Below are positions 1-9,432 of a DNA stretch of 64,000 nucleotides, one piece after another. Both the position numbers and the translations under genes were made by a program. The notes under the pieces were generated by a model. It saw only the letters and a list, made by a program, of their open reading frames with translations, searched no databases and had not been told where the DNA came from. Source of the stretch: JBQTGK01 sp052400665 (GTDB taxonomy: Bacteria; Bacteroidota; Bacteroidia; Bacteroidales; Marinifilaceae); assembly GCA_052400665.1 (NCBI GenBank), contig JBQTGK010000016.1. One strand, 5' to 3'. Within the stretch, counting starts at the first letter, position 1, and the number at the start of each line of letters is the position of its first letter.

Positions 1-78
1 AATTTTTTTCTTGAGCTAGAAAAAGGCTCCGAAAAAATCAGAATAACTTTACTTACACACTTTATGGGATACTACTAT

Positions 79-106
79 AAAAAAGGACCTTTAAAGGTCC
101 TTTTTT
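79..106. terminator. Bidirectional terminator hairpin
   Basis: A perfect palindrome (AAAAAAGGACC, TTTAAA centre, GGTCCTTTTTT) has A and T tails on either side. It lies just past the 3' end of the minus-strand manC and would also end a plus-strand gene entering from the left. Confidence 0.8.
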
Positions 107-124
107 ATTTCTATGATATTTCTA

Positions 125-1213
125 CTAAATAAATTTCTCACCTTTAGCTATTTTAACGTCATTTACAAACTTTCGAATTTCCTGTTCATCTTGTCTTCTA
201 CAGATTAATAAAGTTTTATCTGTATCAACAACAATATAATCCTTTAACCCCTGAACTACCGCAAGTTTATCTTTATTGACATTAATTAGACAATCTTTCG
301 ATTCATAAACCATAACATTATCACCCTGAACGGCATTTTGATTACTATCCTTAGATGAGTGTTCATACATTGACCCCCAAGTACCTAAATCGGACCACCC
401 AAACTCAGTACAGTAAACAAAAACACTATCTGCTTTCTCTAGAATCCCATAATCGATTGAAATATTCTGACACTCAGGATAAATTTTATCAATAGCCTCT
501 TGTTCTGAATCTGTACCTAACTCATTCATAATTGAACTAAACAAAGCATTTACATCGGGTAAAAAGCGCCCAAAAGCCTTGTGAATAGCTGCCAATGACC
601 AGATAAAAATTCCAGAATTCCAAAAAAACTCACCCGATTCATAAAATACCTTAGCTAATTCTGCATGAGGTTTCTCGGTAAATGTTTTCACAGGAAAAAT
701 ACTGTCACTTTCGGGAGTATATTTTTTACCTACTTGGATATATCCATATCCTATTTCGGCTCTGGAAGGCTTCATTCCAAGTGTTAACAGCTTTTCGTTA
801 TCCTTAACAAAGCCTAATCCTTCATACAAAACAGTATGAAACTTTACTTCATTTAAGATTAAATGATCGGCAGGAGTTACAATAACAGAAGCATTGGGGT
901 TAATTTTTAAAATCTTAAAATTTGCGTAAGCAATACAAGGAGCTGTATTTCTTCGTAAAGGCTCTAAAAGCACCTGATTTTCATTTATTTCAGGAATCTG
1001 TTCTAAAACCAGATCTTTATAAATAGCATTAGTGACAACTAAAAAATTTTCAACAGGACATATCGAAGCAAAACGCTCAAAAGTATGTCTGATTAAAGTT
1101 TTTCCGGTACCAAGAATATCTAAAAATTGTTTAGGACGGTTATTTTTACTCAAAGGCCAAAAGCGAGCTCCTACCCCGCCAGCCATAATCACACAATAAT
1201 TATTTGTATCCAT
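125..1213 (-). CDS. manC: Mannose-1-phosphate guanylyltransferase
   Basis: This enzyme joins mannose-1-phosphate and GTP to make GDP-mannose, the cytoplasmic mannose/fucose donor for surface glycans. The nucleotidyltransferase signature AGGVGARFWPLS sits near residues 10-22, followed by PKQFL, FTEKP near residue 178 and FFWNSGIF near 196, all typical of the family. At 362 residues it is the short form: it has the transferase domain but no C-terminal cupin isomerase domain. The ATG start places the signature at the normal distance from the N-terminus. It is monocistronic, with a strong hairpin terminator downstream, and is divergent from the lipid-transport genes at 1368. Confidence 0.93.
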   Translation of the reverse strand: MDTNNYCVIMAGGVGARFWPLSKNNRPKQFLDILGTGKTLIRHTFERFASICPVENFLVVTNAIYKDLVLEQIPEINENQVLLEPLRRNTAPCIAYANFKILKINPNASVIVTPADHLILNEVKFHTVLYEGLGFVKDNEKLLTLGMKPSRAEIGYGYIQVGKKYTPESDSIFPVKTFTEKPHAELAKVFYESGEFFWNSGIFIWSLAAIHKAFGRFLPDVNALFSSIMNELGTDSEQEAIDKIYPECQNISIDYGILEKADSVFVYCTEFGWSDLGTWGSMYEHSSKDSNQNAVQGDNVMVYESKDCLINVNKDKLAVVQGLKDYIVVDTDKTLLICRRQDEQEIRKFVNDVKIAKGEKFI

Positions 1214-1367
1214 ATTGATTTTTAATGATATGCAGATAAAAATTTGATATTCTAAAATACAGAAATCTCAGATCAATTCAAAAATTGATTGCTGATTCTT
1301 CGACAATATTAAAGAGCTTTAGAATGTAAACAAATTATTTGTAATTTTATCCTAAACATTATACCGT

Positions 1368-2108
1368 ATGAACTTGTTCGAACACGTAGGTAAATTCTCA
1401 AGATTCCTGATTTTGGTAATTTCAAAGCCCGAAAAAAACAAATCATTTTTCATTCAAATTATCAGGGAAATCCATAAACTAGGGATTAACTCCATTGGAA
1501 TAGTCGTTATCATCTCATTATTTATGGGAGCGGTTATTTCCTTACAAACAGCATATAACATGCTAAACCCTTTTCTACCCGATTATTTGGTAGGTTATAC
1601 CACTCGTGAATCCATGATTTTAGAGTTTTCTTCAACAATTGTAGGCTTAATATTAGCTGGAAAAGTAGGTTCTAATATTGCATCAGAAATTGGATCGATG
1701 CGAGTTACCGAACAAATTGACGCATTAGAAATTATGGGGATTAATTCTGCCAGTTATCTGATATTACCAAAAATTGTGGCAGCAATGTTCATTAATCCAT
1801 TTTTATATATTTTAAGTGTAACAGTGGGTATTCTTGGAGGTTTACTTGCAGGATATTTAAGCGAAACAGTTCCATTATCAGAGTATATTTATGGTGTTCA
1901 ATACTCATTTGTTCAATATTACATTACTTACTCACTTATAAAAACTGTAGTTTTTGCCTTTATAATTACAGCAATTCCCTCGTACTATGGTTATTATGTA
2001 AATGGCGGAGCTCTAGAAGTAGGAAAAGCAAGTACAAAGGCAGTTGTAAATAGTAGTATTCTTATACTTTTAACAAACCTAATTTTAACACAAATACTTT
2101 TAAAATGA
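1368..2108 (+). CDS. mlaE: MlaE-family ABC transporter permease
   Basis: This is an inner-membrane permease of the MlaE (Ttg2B/YrbE) family, which moves phospholipids between inner and outer membranes of Gram-negative cells. The 246-residue protein has an N-terminal amphipathic stretch and about five hydrophobic segments. The family core is clear, including GLILAGKVGSNIASEIGSM near residues 99-117, followed by the TEQIDALEIMG loop that contacts the ATPase. Its stop overlaps the next gene's start (ATGA at 2105), so the two are probably translationally coupled. The substrate-binding MlaD partner is not adjacent here, so it must be encoded elsewhere if the system is complete. Confidence 0.92.
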   Translation: MNLFEHVGKFSRFLILVISKPEKNKSFFIQIIREIHKLGINSIGIVVIISLFMGAVISLQTAYNMLNPFLPDYLVGYTTRESMILEFSSTIVGLILAGKVGSNIASEIGSMRVTEQIDALEIMGINSASYLILPKIVAAMFINPFLYILSVTVGILGGLLAGYLSETVPLSEYIYGVQYSFVQYYITYSLIKTVVFAFIITAIPSYYGYYVNGGALEVGKASTKAVVNSSILILLTNLILTQILLK

Positions 2109-2857
2109 TAAGGCTTGAAAACGTAAATAAATCATTTAACGATTTAAAAGTCCTTAATGATATTTCGATAACATTTGAAGAAGGAAAAACCAACTTAATA
2201 ATAGGCCAAAGTGGATCGGGCAAAACCGTGCTGCTAAAATCAATTATTGGATTGCATGAAGTAGATTCTGGTTATATTTTTTATAACGATAGAGATTTTA
2301 CCTCATTTAATTTAAAAAAGAAAAAAGAAATAAGAAAAGAAATGGGCATGGTTTTTCAGGGAGGTGCACTCTTCGACTCTTTAAATGTTGAGGAAAATGT
2401 AATGTTTCCACTAGATATGTTTTCGGAAATGAGCAATACAGAGAAACTTGACAGGGTTAATTTTTGTTTGAACCGTGTGAATATAAAGAATGCCAATCAT
2501 TTGTACCCTGCCGAAATTAGCGGTGGTATGCAAAAACGAGTTGCCATTGCGCGTGCCATAGCTTTAAATCCGAAATATCTGTTTTGTGATGAACCAAACT
2601 CAGGCCTAGATCCTGTTACCGCAATAGTAATTGATAATTTAATACAAGAAATTACCAAAGAGTATAATATGACAACTATTATTAACACTCACGATATGAA
2701 TTCGGTAATGGAAATTGGTGAAAAAATTCTTTTCATTAGTAAAGGACACAAAGCCTGGGAAGGAAATAAAAATGAAATTTTCGATACCGATAATCAGGCT
2801 TTAAACGATTTTGTATTTGCATCAGAATTGTATAAAAAGATTAAAAAATCGAGCTGA
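2105..2857 (+). CDS. mlaF: MlaF-like ABC transporter ATP-binding protein
   Basis: This is the ATPase partner of the preceding MlaE permease in lipid transport. The sequence shows Walker A GQSGSGKT (residues 34-41), a Q-loop (VFQGG), the signature ISGGMQKR (138-145), Walker B YLFCDEP (158-164) and the switch histidine in NTHD (H196). At 250 residues it is a single nucleotide-binding domain of normal size. It overlaps mlaE by four bases, which indicates an operon. The gene after it begins 72 bases on and appears to have its own promoter element. Confidence 0.93.
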   Translation: MIRLENVNKSFNDLKVLNDISITFEEGKTNLIIGQSGSGKTVLLKSIIGLHEVDSGYIFYNDRDFTSFNLKKKKEIRKEMGMVFQGGALFDSLNVEENVMFPLDMFSEMSNTEKLDRVNFCLNRVNIKNANHLYPAEISGGMQKRVAIARAIALNPKYLFCDEPNSGLDPVTAIVIDNLIQEITKEYNMTTIINTHDMNSVMEIGEKILFISKGHKAWEGNKNEIFDTDNQALNDFVFASELYKKIKKSS

Positions 2858-2929
2858 TAGCTTCCAAATTAAATCTTTATCGATCTGTTTTATATCTTTG
2901 CCCTACAATAAATAAAGAATCTTTTTTCG

Positions 2930-3760
2930 ATGAATAAATTCCTTCTCATAATAAGTATAGCCCTACTGGTATGTTTTTCCTCTTGTAATGACAAAAAAGA
3001 GGCTCCTAAATTAAACGAAAATGAATTCATTAAATTATTAATTGATATTCATATTGCCGATGGAACACTATCGGCTCAAAATATTTACCGAGCGGGAAAT
3101 AATCAGCGACCAAGCTATTATTACAATTCTATTTACAAAAAATACAATTTAACTCCTGTCGAATTTGACTCCTGCATATCCTACTATGCGGCAAACACAA
3201 AAAATTTTACTAAAATTTATGATGTTGTAATCGATTCGTTAAACAGATTAGAAACAAAATATCGTATTGATATTAAAAATGCCAAATTAGAACAGGATAC
3301 TGTAAACCTTTGGAAAAAGAAAGATCATTGGATTGTTCCTAAAAATGGGAAACCACGCTTCAATTTTATAATTCCTGTTAATCAAAAAGGAATTTATACC
3401 ATATCAGCTCGAATAAAAATTTCGGAAAAAGATCAATCTGAAAATACTAAGATGACAGCTTATTTTTGGAAAAAAGACACAATAAATGGCCCTCAGGAAG
3501 TACATTTTGAACCTCTTGAAATTATAAAAGACTCCATATTCAAAACCTACAGTATTCAATTGGAATATCCCGATACAACCTACACCGAACTAAGAGGAAG
3601 TGTTTTGGACTGGGATAATGACTTACCTCAATTTACACAGGAATATGAAATTAAAGATATTATGATTTATAATCCTGAAATAAAGCCTGATAGTATTGAA
3701 TTGGAAAAGGAAATTCAAAAACATTTGAATCACGAAGCACTAAGATTTGAAATGAAATGA
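2930..3760 (+). CDS. DUF4296-type lipoprotein
   Basis: This is a predicted lipoprotein of 276 residues. The signal peptide ends in a lipobox (CFSSC, Cys19), and the following Asn-Asp-Lys-Lys favours an exported protein. Residues 30-110 carry the pattern FIKLLIDIHIADG, then a Tyr-rich helix and an FDSCISYYAAN stretch, typical of the Bacteroidota-only DUF4296 family, whose role is unknown. The rest looks like a beta-rich domain. A TAnnTTTG -7 element (TATCTTTG, 2893-2900) lies 30 bases upstream and suggests its own promoter. The stop overlaps the next start by four bases, so it is probably co-transcribed with the degenerate amidohydrolase. Confidence 0.8.
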   Translation: MNKFLLIISIALLVCFSSCNDKKEAPKLNENEFIKLLIDIHIADGTLSAQNIYRAGNNQRPSYYYNSIYKKYNLTPVEFDSCISYYAANTKNFTKIYDVVIDSLNRLETKYRIDIKNAKLEQDTVNLWKKKDHWIVPKNGKPRFNFIIPVNQKGIYTISARIKISEKDQSENTKMTAYFWKKDTINGPQEVHFEPLEIIKDSIFKTYSIQLEYPDTTYTELRGSVLDWDNDLPQFTQEYEIKDIMIYNPEIKPDSIELEKEIQKHLNHEALRFEMK

Positions 3761-4566
3761 GAAAAATAACTGCAAATTATATTTTCACTCTTGTTTCCAA
3801 ACCTTTAAAAAATGGTATTATTATTCTGGATGATACCGATCGTATTATTGATATAATAGATACAAAAGGAAAATTACAAGAAATCCAGGATCTGGAATTT
3901 TATGGAGGTATAATTGTTCCTGGCTTCGTTGATGCATTTTGTATGTTATCGTGGAGTTCCTTTACTCAAAACAATTTTTCCGATTGCCTGGATAATAATT
4001 TCATTCACAATATTACCAATAAACTATCTGAATTAAATCCTGATATTAATTCTACTCAAAAAGGAATAAATCATTTAGAAGCTTTTGGAACAAAAGGAGC
4101 TGCCGATATTTTGCCTCAATCGAATTATGCAGACAAAAAAGCTAAATCGAATGTATTATTTCAAAACATCGACTTCTCAACATTATTTTCTGAACTTAAT
4201 GTTTTTGCGAATATAAATTTACAAGATACCGATTCGCCTATTCTTATTAATAGATATACAAGTGGCAATTGCAATACAAATAAGTCTGAATTTTCCAGTA
4301 GATATTGCGTGGGAACTGGCTCGTTAGGGACCCATCAGAAACTATCGGTATTTGAAGAATTAAAAGCAATACAAGAAAAAAACCAAAATATAAATTTAGA
4401 AGATTTATTAAAATGGGGATGTTTAAATCCGGCAAAATACTTAGGCTTAAGTAAGGAATTAGGTAGCCTGGAAATTGGTAAAAAACCAGGTTTAAATTTA
4501 ATTTCGGGGATGGATTTTAAAAATCAAAAACTTAGCATTAATAGCCTATTAAAAGTACTTCTTTAA
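3757..4566 (+). CDS. Degenerate amidohydrolase-family protein (probable pseudoenzyme)
   Basis: The N-terminus (beta-sandwich, then GGIIVPGFVDAF) and C-terminus (GLSKELGSLEIGKKPGLNL) match metal-dependent amidohydrolases of the cytosine deaminase/SsnA type. The chemistry has gone: the family's HxH metal motif after GFVNA is replaced by FCM, and the conserved Asp in the TDSLAS-like motif is Gly (VGTGSLGTH). At 269 residues it is about 100 shorter than active relatives, with most of the mid-barrel missing. The frame is open, has no internal stop and overlaps the upstream gene by four bases, so it seems maintained rather than decaying. A non-catalytic, binding or structural role is my inference. 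Confidence 0.75.
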   Translation: MRKITANYIFTLVSKPLKNGIIILDDTDRIIDIIDTKGKLQEIQDLEFYGGIIVPGFVDAFCMLSWSSFTQNNFSDCLDNNFIHNITNKLSELNPDINSTQKGINHLEAFGTKGAADILPQSNYADKKAKSNVLFQNIDFSTLFSELNVFANINLQDTDSPILINRYTSGNCNTNKSEFSSRYCVGTGSLGTHQKLSVFEELKAIQEKNQNINLEDLLKWGCLNPAKYLGLSKELGSLEIGKKPGLNLISGMDFKNQKLSINSLLKVLL

Positions 4567-4632
4567 TTTTCATGTGAATTCTAAGCTCAAACCGGTATTT
4601 TATCTAAATTTGCCAACTAAATAAAATAAGAT

Positions 4633-5412
4633 ATGGCAACTTTTCTTTTCGATAAAATTATATTTGGTCCGGTAAAAAGCAGACGATTAGGAGTTTCTTT
4701 AGGTATTAATTTACTTCCTAACGATTGTAAACTTTGTAGTTTTAATTGTATTTACTGCGAATGCGGCTGGAACCCCGATAAAAAAGATCAGAAAATAAGT
4801 TTTCACCCTAAAAATAAGGTAAAAGAGCGCTTAAGAGAAAAATTAAGCGAAATGAAAGCCAATAAGGAAGCTCCCGATGTAATTACCTTTGCAGGAAATG
4901 GAGAGCCAAGTTTACATCCCGAATTTGATAAGATTATAGATTATACAATTGAGGTAAGAGACGAATTATTTCCTAAGGCACGTATTGCAGTACTTTCAAA
5001 CGCTTCAACCATCCACAAAAAATCGGTATTTAATGCTTTAAATAAAGTAGACGACAATATCCTTAAATTAGATGGTGGTACGGAAGAAACTATTCTTAAA
5101 TTAGATCAGCCAGTAGGAAAATATGATTTGATTCGAACTGTAGATCTTTTATCAAAATTTGAAGGAAATTTAATTATTCAGACCTTATTTATTAGAGGAG
5201 AATATAATGGAAATATTATTGATAACACCTCTGAAAATGAAATAAGTGAATGGATTAAACATTTGCATAAAATTCAGCCTAAAGAAGTCATGATTTATAC
5301 CATATCGCGCGATACTCCAAGCGATAATCTGGAAAAAATCGGATTGGAAGAATTACAGGAAATTGCAAAAAAAGTTGAAGCTGCAGGCTTTAAAACTCAA
5401 ATTAGCAGTTAA
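4633..5412 (+). CDS. Radical SAM protein, COG0731-like
   Basis: This is a radical S-adenosylmethionine enzyme. The Fe-S cluster motif CxxxCxxC is at Cys35, Cys39 and Cys42 (CSFNCIYC), with extra cysteines at 32 and 44. FAGNGEPSLHP near residue 100 is the SAM-binding GGE-like motif. The layout (FGPVKSRRLGVSLGINLLP before the cysteines) is that of the COG0731 group, related to wyosine-forming enzymes, but bacterial members have no settled substrate. A TAnnTTTG element (TAAATTTG, 4605-4612) lies just upstream. The gene converges with the glycosyltransferase and their ends overlap by four bases. Confidence 0.85.
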   Translation: MATFLFDKIIFGPVKSRRLGVSLGINLLPNDCKLCSFNCIYCECGWNPDKKDQKISFHPKNKVKERLREKLSEMKANKEAPDVITFAGNGEPSLHPEFDKIIDYTIEVRDELFPKARIAVLSNASTIHKKSVFNALNKVDDNILKLDGGTEETILKLDQPVGKYDLIRTVDLLSKFEGNLIIQTLFIRGEYNGNIIDNTSENEISEWIKHLHKIQPKEVMIYTISRDTPSDNLEKIGLEELQEIAKKVEAAGFKTQISS

Positions 5413-6698
5413 GATTTATACTTAACAGCCAAATCAAGTAATTCTGTTAACTTTTCTTCTAAAGTATCGAAAGAGAAGTGTTTTTTACCAAGTTCATAGT
5501 TAAATTCACCAATTTCACGATTCAGCTTTTCATTATGAATAATTTCTTTCATATCTGCTAAAGTTTTATTGGTGATATTATTATCTTCGAGCATAACCGT
5601 TTTAAAGCCTTTGCTGCCAATATCGGGCCAATAAACAGGCTTATAATTATTCACAAAAACAGGACATTTAGCCAAAACCGATTCGATAAAAGCATTTCCA
5701 AAACCTTCATAAGTACTAAAATAAGTACTTGCTTTTGCATGAGCATAGGCATCCGATAATGAATAAGCATTACTTCCGGGAATTTGTCGTCGGTAATTTT
5801 TTATAATATGTGAAGAAAACAGAACTTGTCCCTCTAATTTAAGTTCATGTATCAAATCCATCAGCTCGTTATAATACAAACTTCCTTCATCGTCGGAATG
5901 ATTTCCAGTAATTACCAATTTAGCATGTTTATCCTCCAGCATCTGAATCAATCGAATAGCCGTTTCAATGCCTTTTCGGCGCACAATTCTGGTAACCTGA
6001 GCGAGAATATAATCATTTTTTTGAAGGCCTAAATTTTGCTTTAAATTGATATTAGAACTATTTATATCTCCAAAAGGCAAATCAAAATTCATGACATTGG
6101 GAACAACAATAGAATTTCGATTAAACCGTTCACTTAAAGTTGTTTTACCATAGGTATTAATTACTGCATGAAACACATTAGGCAAACGCAAAGGAAAATT
6201 ATCATCAACAATTTTATTAATTTCAGGATATGGCGACAAATACCTTGAGCCTCTCTCCCAATGAAAATCATGATCATGAGTAATAGTTGGTAAATCGAGT
6301 TCTATAATCGCCTTTCTAATTCCCAGTCCCATTTCTAAATGAGCAGGCAGTGCCGATGCATTTTCTGAAACAAGAACTTCAATCTTCTTATCTCTTGCCC
6401 AATCGGTAATTTTATCGCAAATTAATTTTTCGTAAAAATGAATGTGCTCGAGAAGCTCTGGTAAGTTATTATCTGGAAAATGAAAAGCTTTTTTTTGCCC
6501 CCAAAAACCTTCTGGCGAAAAAAATGACATCTCAGAAACTAAGGTCTCCCATTTAGAATCAAGCTTTCTTTCTTCGAACTGACCTGACAAAGTAAAGACT
6601 TCATGTCCCATTTTTTGAAATACTTTAATCCATTTTTCAGTTTCCAATGCAACCCCATCAACTCCACCTATACGGCCAATTAATATACCTATTCTCAT
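5409..6698 (-). CDS. GT4-type glycosyltransferase
   Basis: This is a cytoplasmic glycosyltransferase with the GT-B fold. The N-terminal domain starts MRIGILIGRIGGVDGVALE, typical of nucleotide-sugar transferases acting on glycans. The C-terminal donor domain holds the EX7E motif (YEGFGNAFIE near residue 340) and the ILAQVTRIVRRKGIE stretch. At 429 residues it is of normal length. Members of this shape act in exopolysaccharide, glycolipid or mannosyl chemistry; the donor cannot be read from the sequence, although manC nearby makes GDP-mannose. It has no obvious operon partner. Confidence 0.85.
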   Translation of the reverse strand: MRIGILIGRIGGVDGVALETEKWIKVFQKMGHEVFTLSGQFEERKLDSKWETLVSEMSFFSPEGFWGQKKAFHFPDNNLPELLEHIHFYEKLICDKITDWARDKKIEVLVSENASALPAHLEMGLGIRKAIIELDLPTITHDHDFHWERGSRYLSPYPEINKIVDDNFPLRLPNVFHAVINTYGKTTLSERFNRNSIVVPNVMNFDLPFGDINSSNINLKQNLGLQKNDYILAQVTRIVRRKGIETAIRLIQMLEDKHAKLVITGNHSDDEGSLYYNELMDLIHELKLEGQVLFSSHIIKNYRRQIPGSNAYSLSDAYAHAKASTYFSTYEGFGNAFIESVLAKCPVFVNNYKPVYWPDIGSKGFKTVMLEDNNITNKTLADMKEIIHNEKLNREIGEFNYELGKKHFSFDTLEEKLTELLDLAVKYKS

Positions 6699-6800
6699 AA
6701 CATTTTTCCTTTACTTAACTTACAATTTACGATTATAAAGACCAATTGTTTCTGCTTTCTGAAAGTTTTTTACAGAAGTGCCGATATATTAGATTTTTGT

Positions 6801-6830
6801 TTGTTAGTTATGTATAAAAATATAACTTTA
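6801..6830 (+). promoter_or_regulatory. Bacteroidota-type promoter
   Basis: TTG (6801-6803), 19 bases, then TAACTTTA (6823-6830), one base off the TAnnTTTG consensus. Transcription would begin near 6836, which leaves almost no leader for an ATG at 6845 and favours the start at 6872. Confidence 0.45.
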
Positions 6831-6871
6831 GGTTTAATGCGTAAATGTTACAAAGAGTAAATTCGATAATT

Positions 6872-7768
6872 ATGTTTAAAACATCTATTAAAATAATTAG
6901 TTTTTTACTGATTTTCATTAATTCTCTTTTATGTTGTGCTTGTCAAAATAACAAGTCTGTAAAAGAAAAAGAAAGTGAAATCAGCAAGGATAAAATTCAA
7001 AAAATTGGAACTGTAAAAAATCTATTTTATAATATTCCAAGTCCTATCGAGGTAACTGAAATTATGAAAGAAATGGATCTTCCATATCAACCTGATTTAA
7101 TGAATTCGGTAAATAACTCCGATAATTATTTATCACAATCGGATATGGCAATAAATATTGGAATTTATGGTGCCGATTTAAGTTACATTCGTATTTATGA
7201 ACAATTTCAGGATGCAGCCAGATATTTAGCAGTAATAAAAAAGTTTACGCGCGAACTAGGTATACCTGAAGAACGGGAAAAACAAACAGCCCGCAGAGTA
7301 GAAGAGAATATCGAAAATCAGGATTCACTGCTAAATATTATATCAGAAACATTTACTAAATCGGATAGTTATTTAAAGGAAAATCAAAGAGGTGGAACCG
7401 CAGCTCTAATTGTTTTTGGAGGTTGGATAGAAACACTTTATTTAGCAACCAATATTATCGATTTAAAAAACCCTAAGAAGGAAATGATCGATTTAATTTC
7501 GCAACAAAAATATTCTGTTAAAAATCTTATTGGCTTATTAAATCAGTATCGCAACAACCCTAAAATAATTAGCATTTTACCTGATTTAAAAAAGTTAGAT
7601 TCTAAGTTTCGTGAAATTGAGCAGGTTAAAAAAACTCCGGCAAATTTAAAATCGAAAAATGGCAAAACAGTTATCCACAATAAAATAACTCTTAAGGCCT
7701 CGAATAAAACCATTAAAGAAATTACAGAAATAAATAATCGTATTAGAGCCAGACTAACCGAATTATAA
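6872..7768 (+). CDS. Putative lipoprotein of unknown function
   Basis: I recognise no named family. From the ATG at 6872 the protein begins with a Lys-containing n-region and a long hydrophobic stretch ending CCAC-QNN, consistent with a lipoprotein signal. An upstream ATG at 6845 would add nine residues but sits too close to the predicted transcription start. The mature part is helical, with conserved-looking segments such as IPSPIEVTEIMKEMDLPY and GTAALIVFGGWIETLYLA. Similar proteins occur in other Bacteroidota, but no function is known to me. A small exported protein follows 25 bases downstream and may be co-transcribed. Confidence 0.65.
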   Translation: MFKTSIKIISFLLIFINSLLCCACQNNKSVKEKESEISKDKIQKIGTVKNLFYNIPSPIEVTEIMKEMDLPYQPDLMNSVNNSDNYLSQSDMAINIGIYGADLSYIRIYEQFQDAARYLAVIKKFTRELGIPEEREKQTARRVEENIENQDSLLNIISETFTKSDSYLKENQRGGTAALIVFGGWIETLYLATNIIDLKNPKKEMIDLISQQKYSVKNLIGLLNQYRNNPKIISILPDLKKLDSKFREIEQVKKTPANLKSKNGKTVIHNKITLKASNKTIKEITEINNRIRARLTEL

Positions 7769-7793
7769 TTGTTCGATCTAAAACTTGATATAG

Positions 7794-8249
7794 ATGAAAA
7801 TAACTAAATATACAATATTACTACTCTTTGTATTTTGCTTATCAGGACATGGTTTTGCACAATGTAATGAGTACACGAAAAAGGAATGTATTCCTCTTTT
7901 ATCACCATATACTTTTAATGGTCAGCTTAATAATGCGGTTTTATCTCAAGGAGAAACTGCAGAATTACAACTTACGTTTTATAAAGATCAGGAATATAGA
8001 ATTTTGGTAAAAGGGGAAGCTAATTTAGACAAATTACAATTTCAGCTTTTCGATACCGACTACAATCTTCTTTACGACAATTCCGATGAAGATTTTATTG
8101 AATTATGGGATTTTATGGTAGAAAGTACCGATGATTTTATAATTCGGATTTTAGTTCCAGAAAACAGTAATAAAACGAAACTGGAAAGTGGTTGCGTATC
8201 TATTCTTGTTGGATTTAGAGCTTTTGGATCGAGAACGATATTTAAATAA
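7794..8249 (+). CDS. Small exported protein, unknown
   Basis: A 151-residue protein with a good Sec signal peptide ending HGFAQ. The mature part is beta-rich (NAVLSQGETAELQLTFYKDQ, then YRILVKG, then LQFQLFDTDYNLLYDN), resembling a pre-peptidase C-terminal-like or jelly-roll binding fold; this is inference from pattern only. The spacing of 25 bases to the preceding lipoprotein and the shared downstream hairpin at 8264 suggest a two-gene transcript. No catalytic motif is visible. Confidence 0.65.
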   Translation: MKITKYTILLLFVFCLSGHGFAQCNEYTKKECIPLLSPYTFNGQLNNAVLSQGETAELQLTFYKDQEYRILVKGEANLDKLQFQLFDTDYNLLYDNSDEDFIELWDFMVESTDDFIIRILVPENSNKTKLESGCVSILVGFRAFGSRTIFK

Positions 8250-8263
8250 ACACTAACAAATGC

Positions 8264-8297
8264 AAAAAGAGCTTGTCATTTCTAACAAGCTCTTTTT
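8264..8297. terminator. Bidirectional terminator hairpin
   Basis: A 13-bp stem (AAAAAGAGCTTGT / ACAAGCTCTTTTT) with an 8-base loop. It lies between the convergent genes ending at 8249 and 8314 and serves both. Confidence 0.85.
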
Positions 8298-8313
8298 ATA
8301 TATCTATAATAAT

Positions 8314-9189
8314 TTATTTTAGCAGGAATGTTGCATTTCCAATGTGATTTCCTTCAGTAAATACATCTACTTTATACTCTCCGGCAATTAAACTACCATC
8401 GTTATCCCAAAAAATAGCCACTTCGAGTGCATCTCCTTCAAAATCTATTTCACGTTTAGCAGAATATACCAATTTAGTATTTTCATAATCGAACAATAAA
8501 TTTTGTGGATTTCCCAATACAACTTCATCGGGACGTGTTAAACGAATAAAAATTTCTTTTACTCCTGTTGATGCTGTAATGTTTTTCTGAATTGTAAAAC
8601 TAGATTTTAACTTTTTGGTTTTAGATATTTTTTTAACTGTTTTCCCTTTTTTATTAATCGGATAACAAGTAAGGTCTACTAAATCGAGAGCAGAAGCTTT
8701 ACTAATTACCTCTTTCATATTTTCGGTTGATTCCTGTAATTTCTCGTTTCGCTCCTTCACCCAGCTAATTTGTTTTTTCACCTTTCTATTCTCGGCAGTG
8801 AGCAACTGGTTTCGGGTATTCAGCGAATCAATCTGCACAATATAATCTCTTAATACACCTTTTAGTGTTCCTAATTCTCGCTTGTACTTATTAATTTCGG
8901 CGTAAGAATTATTGCGAAAAACCCTCATGCGATCTAATAATTCAGCAATTTTTTCCTGCTCCATTTTCAGTTGAACATTAAGCGTATCATTGCTCGTTTG
9001 CAAAGAATCATAATCCTGAGAAAGTAGTTTTAATTCATTCTCTAAACCAAGTTTCTCTGTCGTAATTTCACCTATATATCTTTTGTTTTCGCGATGTTCC
9101 ATAAAATACATTACAGCAACAATCAATAAAACTGTTCCAAGGCCAACTAATACTCCTTTATAAATTTTATCTTTTTTTTCGTTTTCCAT
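8314..9189 (-). CDS. Membrane-anchored coiled-coil protein
   Basis: A 291-residue protein with a short cytoplasmic N-terminus, one transmembrane helix (about residues 12-27) and a long heptad coiled coil (about 35-165; LGLENELKLLSQDYDSLQ and following). A compact C-terminal beta domain contains IFIRLTRPDEVVLGNP and EYKVDVFTEGNHIG. The topology puts the coil and beta domain in the periplasm. The C-terminal domain resembles the Bacteroidota proteins thought to brace envelope structures; no specific function can be assigned. A TAAATTTG -7 element on the minus strand (9228-9235) lies about 40 bases upstream. Confidence 0.7.
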   Translation of the reverse strand: MENEKKDKIYKGVLVGLGTVLLIVAVMYFMEHRENKRYIGEITTEKLGLENELKLLSQDYDSLQTSNDTLNVQLKMEQEKIAELLDRMRVFRNNSYAEINKYKRELGTLKGVLRDYIVQIDSLNTRNQLLTAENRKVKKQISWVKERNEKLQESTENMKEVISKASALDLVDLTCYPINKKGKTVKKISKTKKLKSSFTIQKNITASTGVKEIFIRLTRPDEVVLGNPQNLLFDYENTKLVYSAKREIDFEGDALEVAIFWDNDGSLIAGEYKVDVFTEGNHIGNATFLLK

Positions 9190-9343
9190 GATACTTTAAT
9201 AATTCTATCTGATTTTATACTTTCGTGCAAATTTACTTATCTTTTTTAAAATAAGATTCTTTGATTCACATTTGTTTAACTCTTATATTTTTAACTATCA
9301 AAACAGATAATTTCAATTTTTATACCATTTAAATTTACTGAGT

Positions 9344-9387
9344 AAAAAAAAACGGGATAAACCTCTTAAAAAGAAGGATATCCCGTT
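9344..9387 (-). terminator. Terminator of the TonB receptor gene
   Basis: Read on the minus strand, a 9-bp stem (AACGGGATA / TATCCCGTT) is followed by a run of eight or more T. It lies about 45 bases beyond the receptor stop codon. Confidence 0.75.
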
Positions 9388-9432
9388 AGATTAAGCCTAT
9401 TGGCTACAATATATTATTGTAGAAACTTTCTA

